Of a stretch of DNA of 33,244 bases, positions 15,720-22,988 are shown in pieces. Under the pieces are notes generated by a model, which saw only the letters and a list, made by a program, of their open reading frames with translations, was not told the DNA's origin and did not search any database. This DNA comes from Candidatus Omnitrophota bacterium (GTDB taxonomy: Bacteria > Omnitrophota > Gorgyraeia > Gorgyraeales > Gorgyraeaceae): positions 1 through 33,244 of the forward strand of contig JAUYDX010000048.1 in NCBI GenBank assembly GCA_030691625.1, read 5' to 3'. The stretch's first letter is position 1. Every line of letters begins with the position of its first letter. The position numbers and the translations under genes were made by a program.

Positions 15720-17600
15720 ATGGTCATATATAATCTGAACAAAAATTTTATAGATTCCTGCAGGCGCTTTAGCGGAAGGATTGCCATTGAGGCAAAAAAA
15801 GACGGCAGGCTGGAAAGAATCACGTATAAGGATTTATATAAAAGGGTAAATTCCCTCGCGTTTTTTCTGTCTTCACTGGGCGTCAGGAAATCCGACAGGA
15901 TAGCGATCATACTGGAAAACAGGCCTGAGTGGCCTGTGATTTTTTTCGCTGTTTCTTTTACAGGCGCTATAGCAGTTCCCATAGCGCCGTCATCTCCCCA
16001 TAAAGATATATCGCTTATATTATCCGATTCTGGCGCAAGGTTTGCGTTTATCCCTGAGGACAATAAAGAGCTTAGGGAATTTTTAAAGAGCTGTAAAGGC
16101 ATTGAGAAAATTTTAACTGTTCCATTAAGCGGCATGGAAGAAACCGGAAAAATCTGCGAGCCTGTTTCTATTGAGCAGGATGACCTGGCAGTGCTTTTAT
16201 ACACATCAGGCACCACCGAGGCGCCAAAAGGCGTGATGCTTACGCATAAGAATCTCTGCGCGAATTTCCATTCAATAGAAAAAGAGAAGCTTTTTTCAAA
16301 GAAAGATTCTATGCTCAGCATACTCCCGCTTTTTCATTCTTACGCGCTCATGACTACGCTCATTGTCCCGGTATTTTCAGGGCTTAAGATAATATATGTT
16401 GCGGCTGACTGGCCTGAGAGGCTCGGTGAGTACGTGAAAAGCTCTGGATCGAGCATTTTAATAGGCGTGCCGCAAGTTTTCAGCATGATGCATGCTAGAA
16501 TTACTAGAAAGATCCAGGAACTGCCAGGTCTTTTAAAGCCATTTAAAAAAATACTTATAAAAATAGGGCTTGGGAGTAGAATGAGGCTTTTTGTTTCAGG
16601 GGGCGCAAAGCTGGATGAGACAGTGTGCAGGGATTTTTTAAAACTGGGCATAAAGATACTGGAAGGTTATGGACTGACAGAGACATCGCCTGTCGTAAGC
16701 ATTAATCCTTTCAGGAAACCAAGGCCTGGTTCGTGCGGAATGGCAGTGGACGGGGTGGAGGTAAAGATCTTTGATAAAGACAAAGACGGCATTGGCGAGA
16801 TAGCAGTCAAAGGCCCAAATATAATGAAAGGTTATTATAGGGACGATGCCAAGACAAAATCTGTATTCAGAGATGGCTGGTTTTTAACAGGGGACCTGGG
16901 TTATTTAGACGAGGAAGGGTATATTCATATAAATGGCAGATCCAAAGAGGTAATTGTTTTAAGCTCGGGGAAGAATATATATCCTGAAGAAGTGGAAAGA
17001 CATTACCTGAAAGATCCTGGCATAAAAGAAATGTGCGTCATGGGCGTGATTAAGCAGAAAGGCGCGGGGAATATAGAGGCGCTTCACGCAGTGATATTGC
17101 CGGACGATGAATATCTGAAGGGTTTTTCCCAGGAAGAGGCGAGAAGAGTGTTTACGAAAAAACTAGAGGCGTCCGGAAAAGACCTGCCGAGCCACAAACG
17201 CATAACAGGTTTTACTATTATAAAAGAGAAGCTGGGACGCACAGCGCTTGGCAAGATAAAAAGATATGAGGTGCAGAAAAAATACATGCCGCTTATAATG
17301 GACGAGGAAAAAAAGAGGCAGAGGATTCTCACCCAGGAGGAAGAGGCGCTTATGAAGACCGATATAGCCAGAAAGGTAATAGCGTGCCTTAAAGAGGGCC
17401 TGGAAATAAACGATGAAATAAATTTGAACGACAATATACAGTTTGATCTCGGAGCTGATTCGCTGGGTATGGTGGGCCTGGTGTCAGCGATAGAAAAGAA
17501 TTTCAATATAGAGCTGGACGAAGACATCATGCAGCAGAACATCTCCACTGTCAAAGACCTGATCCTGAGAGTAAAAGAGTTAACCAGCCAAACAACTTGA
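15720..17600 (+). CDS. Acyl-AMP ligase (AMP-dependent synthetase) fused to an acyl carrier protein domain
   Basis: This 626-residue two-domain protein activates a carboxylic acid (probably a fatty acid) with ATP and can load it on its own carrier domain. The adenylation domain (about 1-520) has the P-loop LLYTSGTTEAPKG (159-171), YGLTETSP (317-324), TGDLG (390-394) and the catalytic lysine in LGKIKR (K512). The C-terminal part (about 545-622) is an ACP with the phosphopantetheine serine S581 in LGADSLGMVGL. Such ligase-ACP fusions occur in lipid remodelling and polyketide or lipopeptide starter loading. The final residues SQTT and the stop come from the family C repeat. It sits at the end of the leu-asd-truA-pseudopilin run. 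The exact substrate is not deducible. Confidence 0.88.
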   Translation: MVIYNLNKNFIDSCRRFSGRIAIEAKKDGRLERITYKDLYKRVNSLAFFLSSLGVRKSDRIAIILENRPEWPVIFFAVSFTGAIAVPIAPSSPHKDISLILSDSGARFAFIPEDNKELREFLKSCKGIEKILTVPLSGMEETGKICEPVSIEQDDLAVLLYTSGTTEAPKGVMLTHKNLCANFHSIEKEKLFSKKDSMLSILPLFHSYALMTTLIVPVFSGLKIIYVAADWPERLGEYVKSSGSSILIGVPQVFSMMHARITRKIQELPGLLKPFKKILIKIGLGSRMRLFVSGGAKLDETVCRDFLKLGIKILEGYGLTETSPVVSINPFRKPRPGSCGMAVDGVEVKIFDKDKDGIGEIAVKGPNIMKGYYRDDAKTKSVFRDGWFLTGDLGYLDEEGYIHINGRSKEVIVLSSGKNIYPEEVERHYLKDPGIKEMCVMGVIKQKGAGNIEALHAVILPDDEYLKGFSQEEARRVFTKKLEASGKDLPSHKRITGFTIIKEKLGRTALGKIKRYEVQKKYMPLIMDEEKKRQRILTQEEEALMKTDIARKVIACLKEGLEINDEINLNDNIQFDLGADSLGMVGLVSAIEKNFNIELDEDIMQQNISTVKDLILRVKELTSQTT

Positions 17601-17633
17601 CACTACAAACATTGTCACAAGTGTAAAGTTGTT
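17588..17633. repeat. Family C imperfect palindrome, copy 2
   Basis: A 46-base element differing from copy 1 (985-1030) at one base. It supplies the codons for the last residues QTT and the TGA stop (17598-17600) of the ligase-ACP gene. Its last base begins the -35 box of the next promoter. Confidence 0.88.
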
Positions 17634-17661
17634 TGATTGCGACGCGGGATTGTGGTAAAAT
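17633..17661 (+). promoter_or_regulatory. Promoter of the dehydrogenase-aldolase pair, nearly leaderless
   Basis: TTGATT (17633-17638) and TAAAAT (17656-17661, within TGTGGTAAAATT) are 17 bases apart. Transcription would begin about 17668, two or three bases before the ATG at 17671. No ribosome binding site is visible. Confidence 0.6.
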
Positions 17662-17670
17662 TACAAAACT

Positions 17671-18702
17671 ATGCGCGTAGGAATGTATTATTCCAATAAC
17701 GATGTGAGGGTAGAGGAAAAGCCAAAACCTGAGATAGGGCCGGGTGAGATTCTCGTCAGGGTAATGGCGAGCGGCATATGCGGCACAGATGTGGTGGAAT
17801 GGTACCGTAGAAACAGGATCCCTTTAGTATTGGGGCACGAGATAGCAGGGGAGATTACTGAAGTCGGTAAAGGAGTAAAAGGCTATAAAAAAGGGGACAG
17901 GGTTTCTGCGTCGCATCACGTGCCGTGCGGGGAATGCCACTATTGCAGGATGGGACACGAGACAACGTGCGATATGCTTCGCAAAACAAGTTTTGACCCA
18001 GGGGGATTCGCGGAATTTTTAAGGATCCCTGCTATAAATGTAGAGAAAAAAGGAGTTTATTTATTGCCTAAAGAAGTGTCTTTTGAGGAAGCCACTTTTG
18101 TGGAGCCTCTGGCGTGTGTCTTAAGGGGCCAGAAGCAGGCGGGTTATAAAAAAGGCCAGTCGCTTTTAGTGATAGGAAGCGGCATTTCAGGGCTTTTACA
18201 TATACAGCTCGCAAAATCCAGGGCATTCGGGAAAATAATCGCCACTGATATCAATGACTATAGATTAAAGATGGCTAATAAGTTCGGGGCGGATCTGGTT
18301 ATTGATGCCAGAGAGGATGTAGCTTCAAAGGTTAAGGAATTTAATGAAGGAAGAGGAGCTGACCTGGTTATCTTATCTACAGGCGCGAAACCTGCTATAG
18401 AGCAGGCGCTTAAGTCAGTGGGTAGGGGTGGTGTAATATTATTTTTCGCTTCCACTGAAGAAGGGCTGACATTTCCATTATCCGTGAATGAATTTTTCTG
18501 GAAGAATGAAGTGACCCTCACATCCAGCTACGCTGGAAATCCGAAGGAACACCTGGATGCGCTGGAACTCATCCGCAGTAAAAAAGTGAACGTAAAAGAA
18601 ATGATCACTCACAGGCTGGGGCTGGGTGAAATTCAAAAAGGTTTTAAGTTAGTGGCTGAGGCAAAGGAATCAATAAAAGTAATAATAGAGCCGCAAAAAT
18701 AG
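17671..18702 (+). CDS. Zinc-dependent medium-chain alcohol/polyol dehydrogenase
   Basis: This 343-residue MDR-family oxidoreductase should oxidise an alcohol or polyol (or reduce the carbonyl) with NAD(P). It has catalytic zinc ligands in GICGTD (C at about 37) and GHEIAGEI. The four structural-zinc cysteines are in CGECHYCRMGHETTC (89-103), with FVEPLACVLRG for the third catalytic ligand. The Rossmann motif LLVIGSGISGLLHIQLA is followed by the acidic residue in ATDINDYRL, suggesting NAD. Length is normal. The nearest relatives by pattern are sorbitol or threonine dehydrogenases. It is followed after eight bases by an LsrF-like aldolase, so the pair probably acts on one small sugar or diketone. 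Transcription seems to start at the ATG. Confidence 0.87.
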   Translation: MRVGMYYSNNDVRVEEKPKPEIGPGEILVRVMASGICGTDVVEWYRRNRIPLVLGHEIAGEITEVGKGVKGYKKGDRVSASHHVPCGECHYCRMGHETTCDMLRKTSFDPGGFAEFLRIPAINVEKKGVYLLPKEVSFEEATFVEPLACVLRGQKQAGYKKGQSLLVIGSGISGLLHIQLAKSRAFGKIIATDINDYRLKMANKFGADLVIDAREDVASKVKEFNEGRGADLVILSTGAKPAIEQALKSVGRGGVILFFASTEEGLTFPLSVNEFFWKNEVTLTSSYAGNPKEHLDALELIRSKKVNVKEMITHRLGLGEIQKGFKLVAEAKESIKVIIEPQK

Positions 18703-18710
18703 GAGGCATT

Positions 18711-19484
18711 ATGGACTGGGGCATGAAAAACAGGATTTCAAGGATAATAAAACCAAAGACCGGAAAAACAGTGATGCTGGCAGTGGATCACGGTTATTTT
18801 TTGGGGCCTACCACAGGCCTGGAAGAGCCGCGTGATGTAATAAAACAGCTCGTGCCTTTTGCTGATTCCCTGATGCTGACCCGCGGGTTACTACGCACAG
18901 TAGTGGACCCTGCGAACGATACGCCGATAGTTTTAAGGGTCTCAGGCGCAAATAGCATTATAGGAGATGACCTTTCAAATGAGGCAATAACTGTTTCTGT
19001 AGAGGATGCCATACGCTTAAATGTAAGCGCTGTTGCGCTTTCCATATATGTGGGCGGAAAATATGAGCATCAGACCCTGAAAAACCTCGCCACGATCATT
19101 AGCGAATGCGAGGGATATGGTATTCCTGTTCTCGCTGTTACCGCGGTGGGCAAAGAAATGGCAAGAGACGCTAAATATCTTAGCCTGGCATGCAGGATTG
19201 CCGCTGAATTAGGCGCTCATATAGTAAAGACTTATTACTGCGAAGACTTTGAAAAGGTGGTAAAAAGCTGTCCTGTTCCAGTGGTGATCGCGGGCGGCAA
19301 AAAGATTTCTGAAAAAGACGCCCTGGAACTGGCTTTTAACGCTATAAGAGACGGCGCATCAGGCGTGGATATGGGAAGGAACATATTCCAGTCCAAAGAT
19401 CCCGTAGGCATGATAAAGGCAGTGAGAAGCATTGTCCACGAAAAGGTAACCGCTGAAAAAGCCTTTGAGACCCTGAAAATATAA
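18711..19484 (+). CDS. LsrF-like aldolase/thiolase (class I, DeoC/FbaB superfamily)
   Basis: This 257-residue TIM-barrel class I aldolase closely follows my memory of LsrF, the thiolase that acts last in AI-2 breakdown. Segments include LDWGM-like MDWGMKNRISRI, then NPKTGKTVML-like KPKTGKTVMLAVDHGYF (14-30), and LTRGLLRTVV (56-65). The Schiff-base lysine K173 is in AHIVKTYYCEDF, and VVIAGGKK (191-198) and GASGVDMGRNIFQS complete the set. Sugar-phosphate aldolase activity is also possible. No lsrK, lsrG or lsr transporter is present, so an AI-2 role is doubtful. The gene has a strong AGGAGG ribosome binding site and is co-transcribed with the upstream dehydrogenase. Confidence 0.82.
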   Translation: MDWGMKNRISRIIKPKTGKTVMLAVDHGYFLGPTTGLEEPRDVIKQLVPFADSLMLTRGLLRTVVDPANDTPIVLRVSGANSIIGDDLSNEAITVSVEDAIRLNVSAVALSIYVGGKYEHQTLKNLATIISECEGYGIPVLAVTAVGKEMARDAKYLSLACRIAAELGAHIVKTYYCEDFEKVVKSCPVPVVIAGGKKISEKDALELAFNAIRDGASGVDMGRNIFQSKDPVGMIKAVRSIVHEKVTAEKAFETLKI

Positions 19485-19494
19485 CCATCATAAA

Positions 19495-19562
19495 GATCCT
19501 TCGACTGCTCCTTATTCAGTCACAGTCTCAGGATCAAGTAAATTTTTCAAATTTACTTGACT
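19495..19562. repeat. Family F repeat with built-in -35 box, copy 2
   Basis: GATCCT (19495-19500) pairs with AGGATC (19530-19535). It is followed by 12-base arms TCAAGTAAATTT (19534-19545) and their complement (19549-19560). The right arm runs into TTGACT (19557-19562), the -35 box of the next promoter, as in copy 1 at 4551-4615. Confidence 0.8.
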
Positions 19563-19585
19563 TTTAAGCTGTAATTTGTTATAAT
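19557..19585 (+). promoter_or_regulatory. Promoter upstream of the radical SAM gene
   Basis: TTGACT (19557-19562) and a perfect TATAAT (19580-19585) are 17 bases apart. Transcription would start about 19592, leaving a leader of about 124 bases. The leader contains an intrinsic terminator hairpin (19608-19632) and a 38-base palindrome (19667-19704). Confidence 0.72.
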
Positions 19586-19607
19586 TCAACAACATAGGTA
19601 TTAAAAG

Positions 19608-19632
19608 AGGGCCATGGGAAAAGGCCCTTTTT
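19608..19632 (+). terminator. Intrinsic terminator inside the radical SAM leader (possible attenuator)
   Basis: AGGGCC (19608-19613) pairs with GGCCCT (19623-19628) around a nine-base loop and runs into TTTTT (19628-19632). A transcript from the promoter at 19557 would end after about 40 bases unless the hairpin is prevented. No antiterminator pairing is obvious by eye. Confidence 0.65.
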
Positions 19633-19666
19633 CTGTCTACGAATATAAAAGGCTTTATAAATGATA

Positions 19667-19704
19667 CACCTCGTAGGTGGGGTTTAAACCCCACCTACGA
19701 GGTG
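19667..19704. repeat. Family H palindrome next to a ribosome binding site, copy 1
   Basis: A perfect 38-base palindrome with 19-base half CACCTCGTAGGTGGGGTTT. It is followed at once by GGGGTGGTTTA and the ATG at 19716. The same arrangement precedes argF at 27463-27498. An apparent upstream GTG start (19677) lies inside the palindrome and is rejected. Confidence 0.9.
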
Positions 19705-19715
19705 GGGGTGGTTTA

Positions 19716-21932
19716 ATGAGAAAAATTAATATAGCATTTATATCTACGTTAATAGGGGTGTTTTTGGCCTCAGGGACATCGTATGCTATCAGGGTGCCGA
19801 TGGGCTTAAAGCTGGAGCAGAGAAATAACTTGAGGCCGGAGTTTACTTATTATACAAGAGATGAAAACGGGAATCTTCTTAAAGAGCCATGCGGTTTTCC
19901 AGGATACTGGGCAGTAGAAGCGAAGGTTCCGATAGAAGAAAATACAAATGCCAGCATACAGAGAATGGTAAAGTCTTTTTCCTTATCTATGCAGGTCTCT
20001 GGCAGGGAAGATGTAAAGAAGGCTAAATTTACTGTAGTAGATAAATTGCCTAAAGAGAAAGTAGTTTTAGCAAAGGGAATTGGTTTTTATATAAAGGCTT
20101 CTGGAAAATTTGGTCTTGAAGTAGTTTTGGAGCCATCCTTTTTAAAAAATGGTATAAGCGCGCAAAGGGCTATATTTTCGAGTGTCGCAGGAGAAATCCC
20201 TGAACAAAAAGATCTTATTGCGATTAAAAATAAAAAATTAGACGATAAGTCAAAAAGGATACTTATAATCAATACCCTCTCTCAAGAATTGAATAATAGG
20301 GAGTTTTCAACGCTTAACTTAACATCGCTTGCGCTGGCCAGCCTTCTAAAAAAATATGGCCATGATGTTAAAGTGGAAAATTTTGATTTATCTGGAAAAA
20401 GCATAGATGACATAAAGCTACAAAGCGCTGATATCGTATGTATATCTGTGTATGATGAACAGGTTGCTTATATAAAGGCATTCACGGAGCGCATAAAGAA
20501 GGTGAATCAAAAGATTATGATCGCAGTCGGCGGACCTGCCTTAACTGTAATTCCGGAACATATGTTCGCGCATTTACCAAACGCGGACATTTTTTATAGA
20601 GGTGAAGCAGAGGCTGGATTTGCGGATGTATTAAATAATTTAGAGAACCTGGATTTTGAATCATTATCCGAACTTTCCGGAGTGGCAGTCCATAGAGATG
20701 CTATGTATTATTTTAACGATCTTATTTCAGTGAATAGGATGAATGAAGAGCAATTGAATCAGAGGCCCATGGATTTTTCTTTTTTGAACCAAGGCAATAT
20801 AGACGGTTCGTTTAGCCTTATGACAAGCCTGGGTTGTCCGTATGGCTGTGTGTTCTGCGCCACAGGCGGGGGCAAGGCGCACAGGGCAATGTCTCCTGAA
20901 AAGGTCATAGAAACTGCTCGCAGGTATCAGGAAAGACTGGAGACGCTTGAATCAGAAGGCGCAAAAATCCCAGATCTAGCCTGGATTTTTTGTTTTAACG
21001 ACGATGACTTTTTGTGGGACGCTGAAAGGGCTATGAAGATACTGGAATTATGGAGAAAGGCAAGGCTTAGATTAAAAATCACTACATTTCAATCTACAGT
21101 ACAGTCATTTCTCACAAGAGATGAAACGGGAGAAAGAATGGTAAATATAGATTTAATCAGAAGAATTTCTTCTTTTAGAGATATATTTAGCTACGGCTTT
21201 AAAATCGGAATAGGTACAGACGCTCTTATAGACTCAGAGATAGGGCGGTTAAAAGGTCCAAATAATAAGAAACTTCCATATTATAATGAGAAGCTTATTG
21301 AAGATGTTATGGCGGAATTAGGAAAAAGATATATTCCAAATGAACATTACCTTATTTTAACAAACGCAGATACTTCTTTAGAGGATTTGATAAGAACGCT
21401 TTTAAAAGCGGCTACATTTGAGCTAATATATCCTTATACATTTTTTCATATTAATTATGCAGTAATACCGCATGCGGGAACTTCTGTTATTAATAAGCTT
21501 ATTGAAGATCAAAGGGAATCGCTATTAAATGGCACAACCTCTATGTATAGGTATACTAAAATTCCTGATTTTAAGGAATACGATTTTTTTGGCTTACCTT
21601 ATTTAGTTGCTCCGGAAAAGATTCCACAAGATATTTCTACTAATATGGACGCTTATTTTTTTAAGTACTATTTCTATAACTCTTTTCTAAAATATATTGC
21701 GCTTGGATGTTTAGAAGATCTTTCAATGGAGGTATTTAAAAATACAGGGCTATTTTCATCAATAAGGAGCGAGGTAGTTAAAAAAGAGCTATTCCAATTT
21801 ATAATGCTCGCATTTGAAATAAAAGGCAGGAATGAAGAGAAAGTTTTACATATAGCTACAATATGGCATAGTTTATATAATATGCTGCTATTACATGCGC
21901 CAGTCTCTGAAAGCGTAGAGACAAGTCTATAA
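19716..21932 (+). CDS. Radical SAM protein with B12-binding-type domain and an N-terminal signal peptide
   Basis: This 738-residue protein joins a signal-peptide-like N-terminus to a radical SAM enzyme. Residues 1-24 look like an export signal (MRKINIAFISTLIGVFLASG, then TSYA), followed by IRVPMG. About 60-165 is an unassigned domain. About 180-310 resembles a B12-binding Rossmann domain (RILIINTLSQ, IVCISVYDEQ, IAVGGPALTVIPEHMF, FYRGEAEAGF), without a visible DxHxxG. The 4Fe-4S motif is CPYGCVFC (C374, C378, C381), followed by the radical SAM barrel to about 600. This architecture usually marks methyltransferases or rearranging enzymes working in the cytoplasm, so a secretion signal is unexpected. 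Substrate unknown. The gene is A+T-richer than its neighbours and stands alone behind its own promoter, terminator-like leader and palindrome. Confidence 0.85.
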   Translation: MRKINIAFISTLIGVFLASGTSYAIRVPMGLKLEQRNNLRPEFTYYTRDENGNLLKEPCGFPGYWAVEAKVPIEENTNASIQRMVKSFSLSMQVSGREDVKKAKFTVVDKLPKEKVVLAKGIGFYIKASGKFGLEVVLEPSFLKNGISAQRAIFSSVAGEIPEQKDLIAIKNKKLDDKSKRILIINTLSQELNNREFSTLNLTSLALASLLKKYGHDVKVENFDLSGKSIDDIKLQSADIVCISVYDEQVAYIKAFTERIKKVNQKIMIAVGGPALTVIPEHMFAHLPNADIFYRGEAEAGFADVLNNLENLDFESLSELSGVAVHRDAMYYFNDLISVNRMNEEQLNQRPMDFSFLNQGNIDGSFSLMTSLGCPYGCVFCATGGGKAHRAMSPEKVIETARRYQERLETLESEGAKIPDLAWIFCFNDDDFLWDAERAMKILELWRKARLRLKITTFQSTVQSFLTRDETGERMVNIDLIRRISSFRDIFSYGFKIGIGTDALIDSEIGRLKGPNNKKLPYYNEKLIEDVMAELGKRYIPNEHYLILTNADTSLEDLIRTLLKAATFELIYPYTFFHINYAVIPHAGTSVINKLIEDQRESLLNGTTSMYRYTKIPDFKEYDFFGLPYLVAPEKIPQDISTNMDAYFFKYYFYNSFLKYIALGCLEDLSMEVFKNTGLFSSIRSEVVKKELFQFIMLAFEIKGRNEEKVLHIATIWHSLYNMLLLHAPVSESVETSL

Positions 21933-21962
21933 ATTTTAGTTCAAATATTTTAGCTAAAAGGC

Positions 21963-21990
21963 TTGACATTTTAAAAGTTTGTGGTAAAAT
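21963..21990 (+). promoter_or_regulatory. rplM-rpsI promoter
   Basis: TTGACA (21963-21968) and TAAAAT (21985-21990) are 16 bases apart; the -10 sits in TGTGGTAAAATT, as at 17651. A 12-base palindrome TTTTAGCTAAAA lies just upstream (21948-21959). The leader has GGAG at 22002-22005, nine bases before the rplM ATG. Confidence 0.72.
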
Positions 21991-22014
21991 TTAAACTTCT
22001 TGGAGTTTTAGAAT

Positions 22015-22440
22015 ATGGATACAAGCCTAATCACAAAAAAAGACATAGAGAGGAAATATTACCTTATGGATGCCGAGAAGCAGATTCTCGGCAGACTTGC
22101 GGTGAAGGCGGCTATGCTTTTAAGCGGCAAGCGCAAGGTAAACTACACTTCTAATGTGGATAACGGAGATTTCGTGGTGGTAGTGAACGCCGCGAAGGTG
22201 GCTGTAACAGGCAAAAAGCTCACTGACAAGACGTATACGAGTTTTTCAGGTTATCCGGGCGGATTAAAGATAAAGACTCTGGAGAGGGTTTTAAAGACAA
22301 GGCCTGGAGAAGTGATAAGGCACGCTGTTAAAGGCATGCTTCCGAAGAACAAGCTGGGCTCCAGGATGATAACCAGGTTAAAGGTTTACGCAGGTTCAGA
22401 GCATCCGCACAGCGCTCAGAATCCTGAGAAGATAACATAA
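22015..22440 (+). CDS. rplM: 50S ribosomal protein L13
   Basis: L13 is an early-assembling protein of the large ribosomal subunit that binds 23S rRNA. The 141-residue protein shows [20 protein letters not shown] (15-34), the family segment [48 protein letters not shown] and the closing [17 protein letters not shown]. Length and all blocks are normal. It has its own sigma-70 promoter and a GGAG ribosome binding site and is followed after ten bases by rpsI, the usual bacterial pair. Confidence 0.97.
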   Translation: MDTSLITKKDIERKYYLMDAEKQILGRLAVKAAMLLSGKRKVNYTSNVDNGDFVVVVNAAKVAVTGKKLTDKTYTSFSGYPGGLKIKTLERVLKTRPGEVIRHAVKGMLPKNKLGSRMITRLKVYAGSEHPHSAQNPEKIT

Positions 22441-22450
22441 GGGATAAAAA

Positions 22451-22846
22451 ATGACGACACAGAATACAATATGGGCTACAGGAAGGCGAAAGCGGGCAAT
22501 AGCCAGGGTCCGGCTAGTATCCGGAAACGGCGAGATAGAGGTCAATAAGAAACCTCTTGAGGAGTACTTTGACAGGCCCACTCTTAAGATGATAGTCATG
22601 CAGCCTATACAGGCTTCCAATATAGGGAATAAATTCAATATAATCGCGAAGGTAGAAGGCGGCGGCAAATCTGGCCAGGCAGGCGCGCTCAGGCACGGGA
22701 TTTCCAGGGCGCTCGCTCTTACTAGCGAAGAGCTGAGGGTTTTACTGAGAAAGAAGGGATTCTTGACCAGAGACCCGAGAAAAAGAGAGAGAAAGAAATA
22801 CGGCCAGAAAGGAGCCCGTAAGAGATTCCAGTGGACTAAACGATAA
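22451..22846 (+). CDS. rpsI: 30S ribosomal protein S9
   Basis: S9 is a small-subunit head protein whose C-terminal tail reaches the P-site tRNA. The 131-residue protein has ATGRRKRAIARVRLVSGNGE (9-28), VNKKPLEEYFDRPTL, VEGGGKSGQAGALRHGISRA, and the basic tail TRDPRKRERKKYGQKGARKR ending FQWTKR, which matches the invariant C-terminal Lys-Arg pattern of the family. It is co-transcribed with rplM. A family A palindrome (22851) and an intrinsic terminator (22899-22952) follow. Confidence 0.97.
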   Translation: MTTQNTIWATGRRKRAIARVRLVSGNGEIEVNKKPLEEYFDRPTLKMIVMQPIQASNIGNKFNIIAKVEGGGKSGQAGALRHGISRALALTSEELRVLLRKKGFLTRDPRKRERKKYGQKGARKRFQWTKR

Positions 22847-22850
22847 TTTT

Positions 22851-22879
22851 GTAGGGGACGGTCAATGACCGTCCCCTAC
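22851..22879. repeat. Family A palindrome, copy 3
   Basis: Arms GTAGGGGACGGTCA (22851-22864) and their complement (22866-22879) flank a central A. It begins four bases after the rpsI stop codon. Confidence 0.9.
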
Positions 22880-22898
22880 GATTGTGATAAATTCATCG

Positions 22899-22952
22899 AC
22901 GCCTATCCGGTCGTTTCTCGACGAGAAATAAATTGACAGGATAGGCGTTTTT
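22899..22952 (+). terminator. Intrinsic terminator of the rplM-rpsI operon, overlapping the argC promoter
   Basis: ACGCCTATCC (22899-22908) pairs with GGATAGGCGT (22939-22948) and runs into five T residues (22948-22952). An inner hairpin TTTCTCG/CGAGAAA (22914-22928) sits in the loop. The right arm and T-run occupy the spacer of the argC promoter. Confidence 0.82.
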
Positions 22953-22961
22953 GTTTATAAT
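22933..22961 (+). promoter_or_regulatory. argC promoter with full consensus
   Basis: TTGACA (22933-22938) and TATAAT (22956-22961) are exactly 17 bases apart. Transcription would start near 22968, giving a leader of about 21 bases with GGAGGA (22979-22984) five bases ahead of the ATG. I see no convincing ArgR box by eye. Confidence 0.85.
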
Positions 22962-22988
22962 TCTAATATTCTACACACGGAGGAAAAC

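Noticed and set aside
19677-19715. Upstream GTG start for the radical SAM gene giving MGFKPHLRG
   Set aside because: These residues are encoded by the palindrome, and the minus strand yields the same string for that reason. The ATG at 19716 follows GGGGTGG and begins a proper signal peptide.
21948-21959. TTTTAGCTAAAA palindrome upstream of the rplM promoter as an operator
   Set aside because: A 12-base A/T-rich palindrome is easily found by chance, and there is no second copy to support a regulator site.
22956-22976. Possible ArgR box in the argC leader
   Set aside because: The A/T-rich sequence near TTCTAATATTCT only loosely resembles an ARG box, and no repeat copy is seen.
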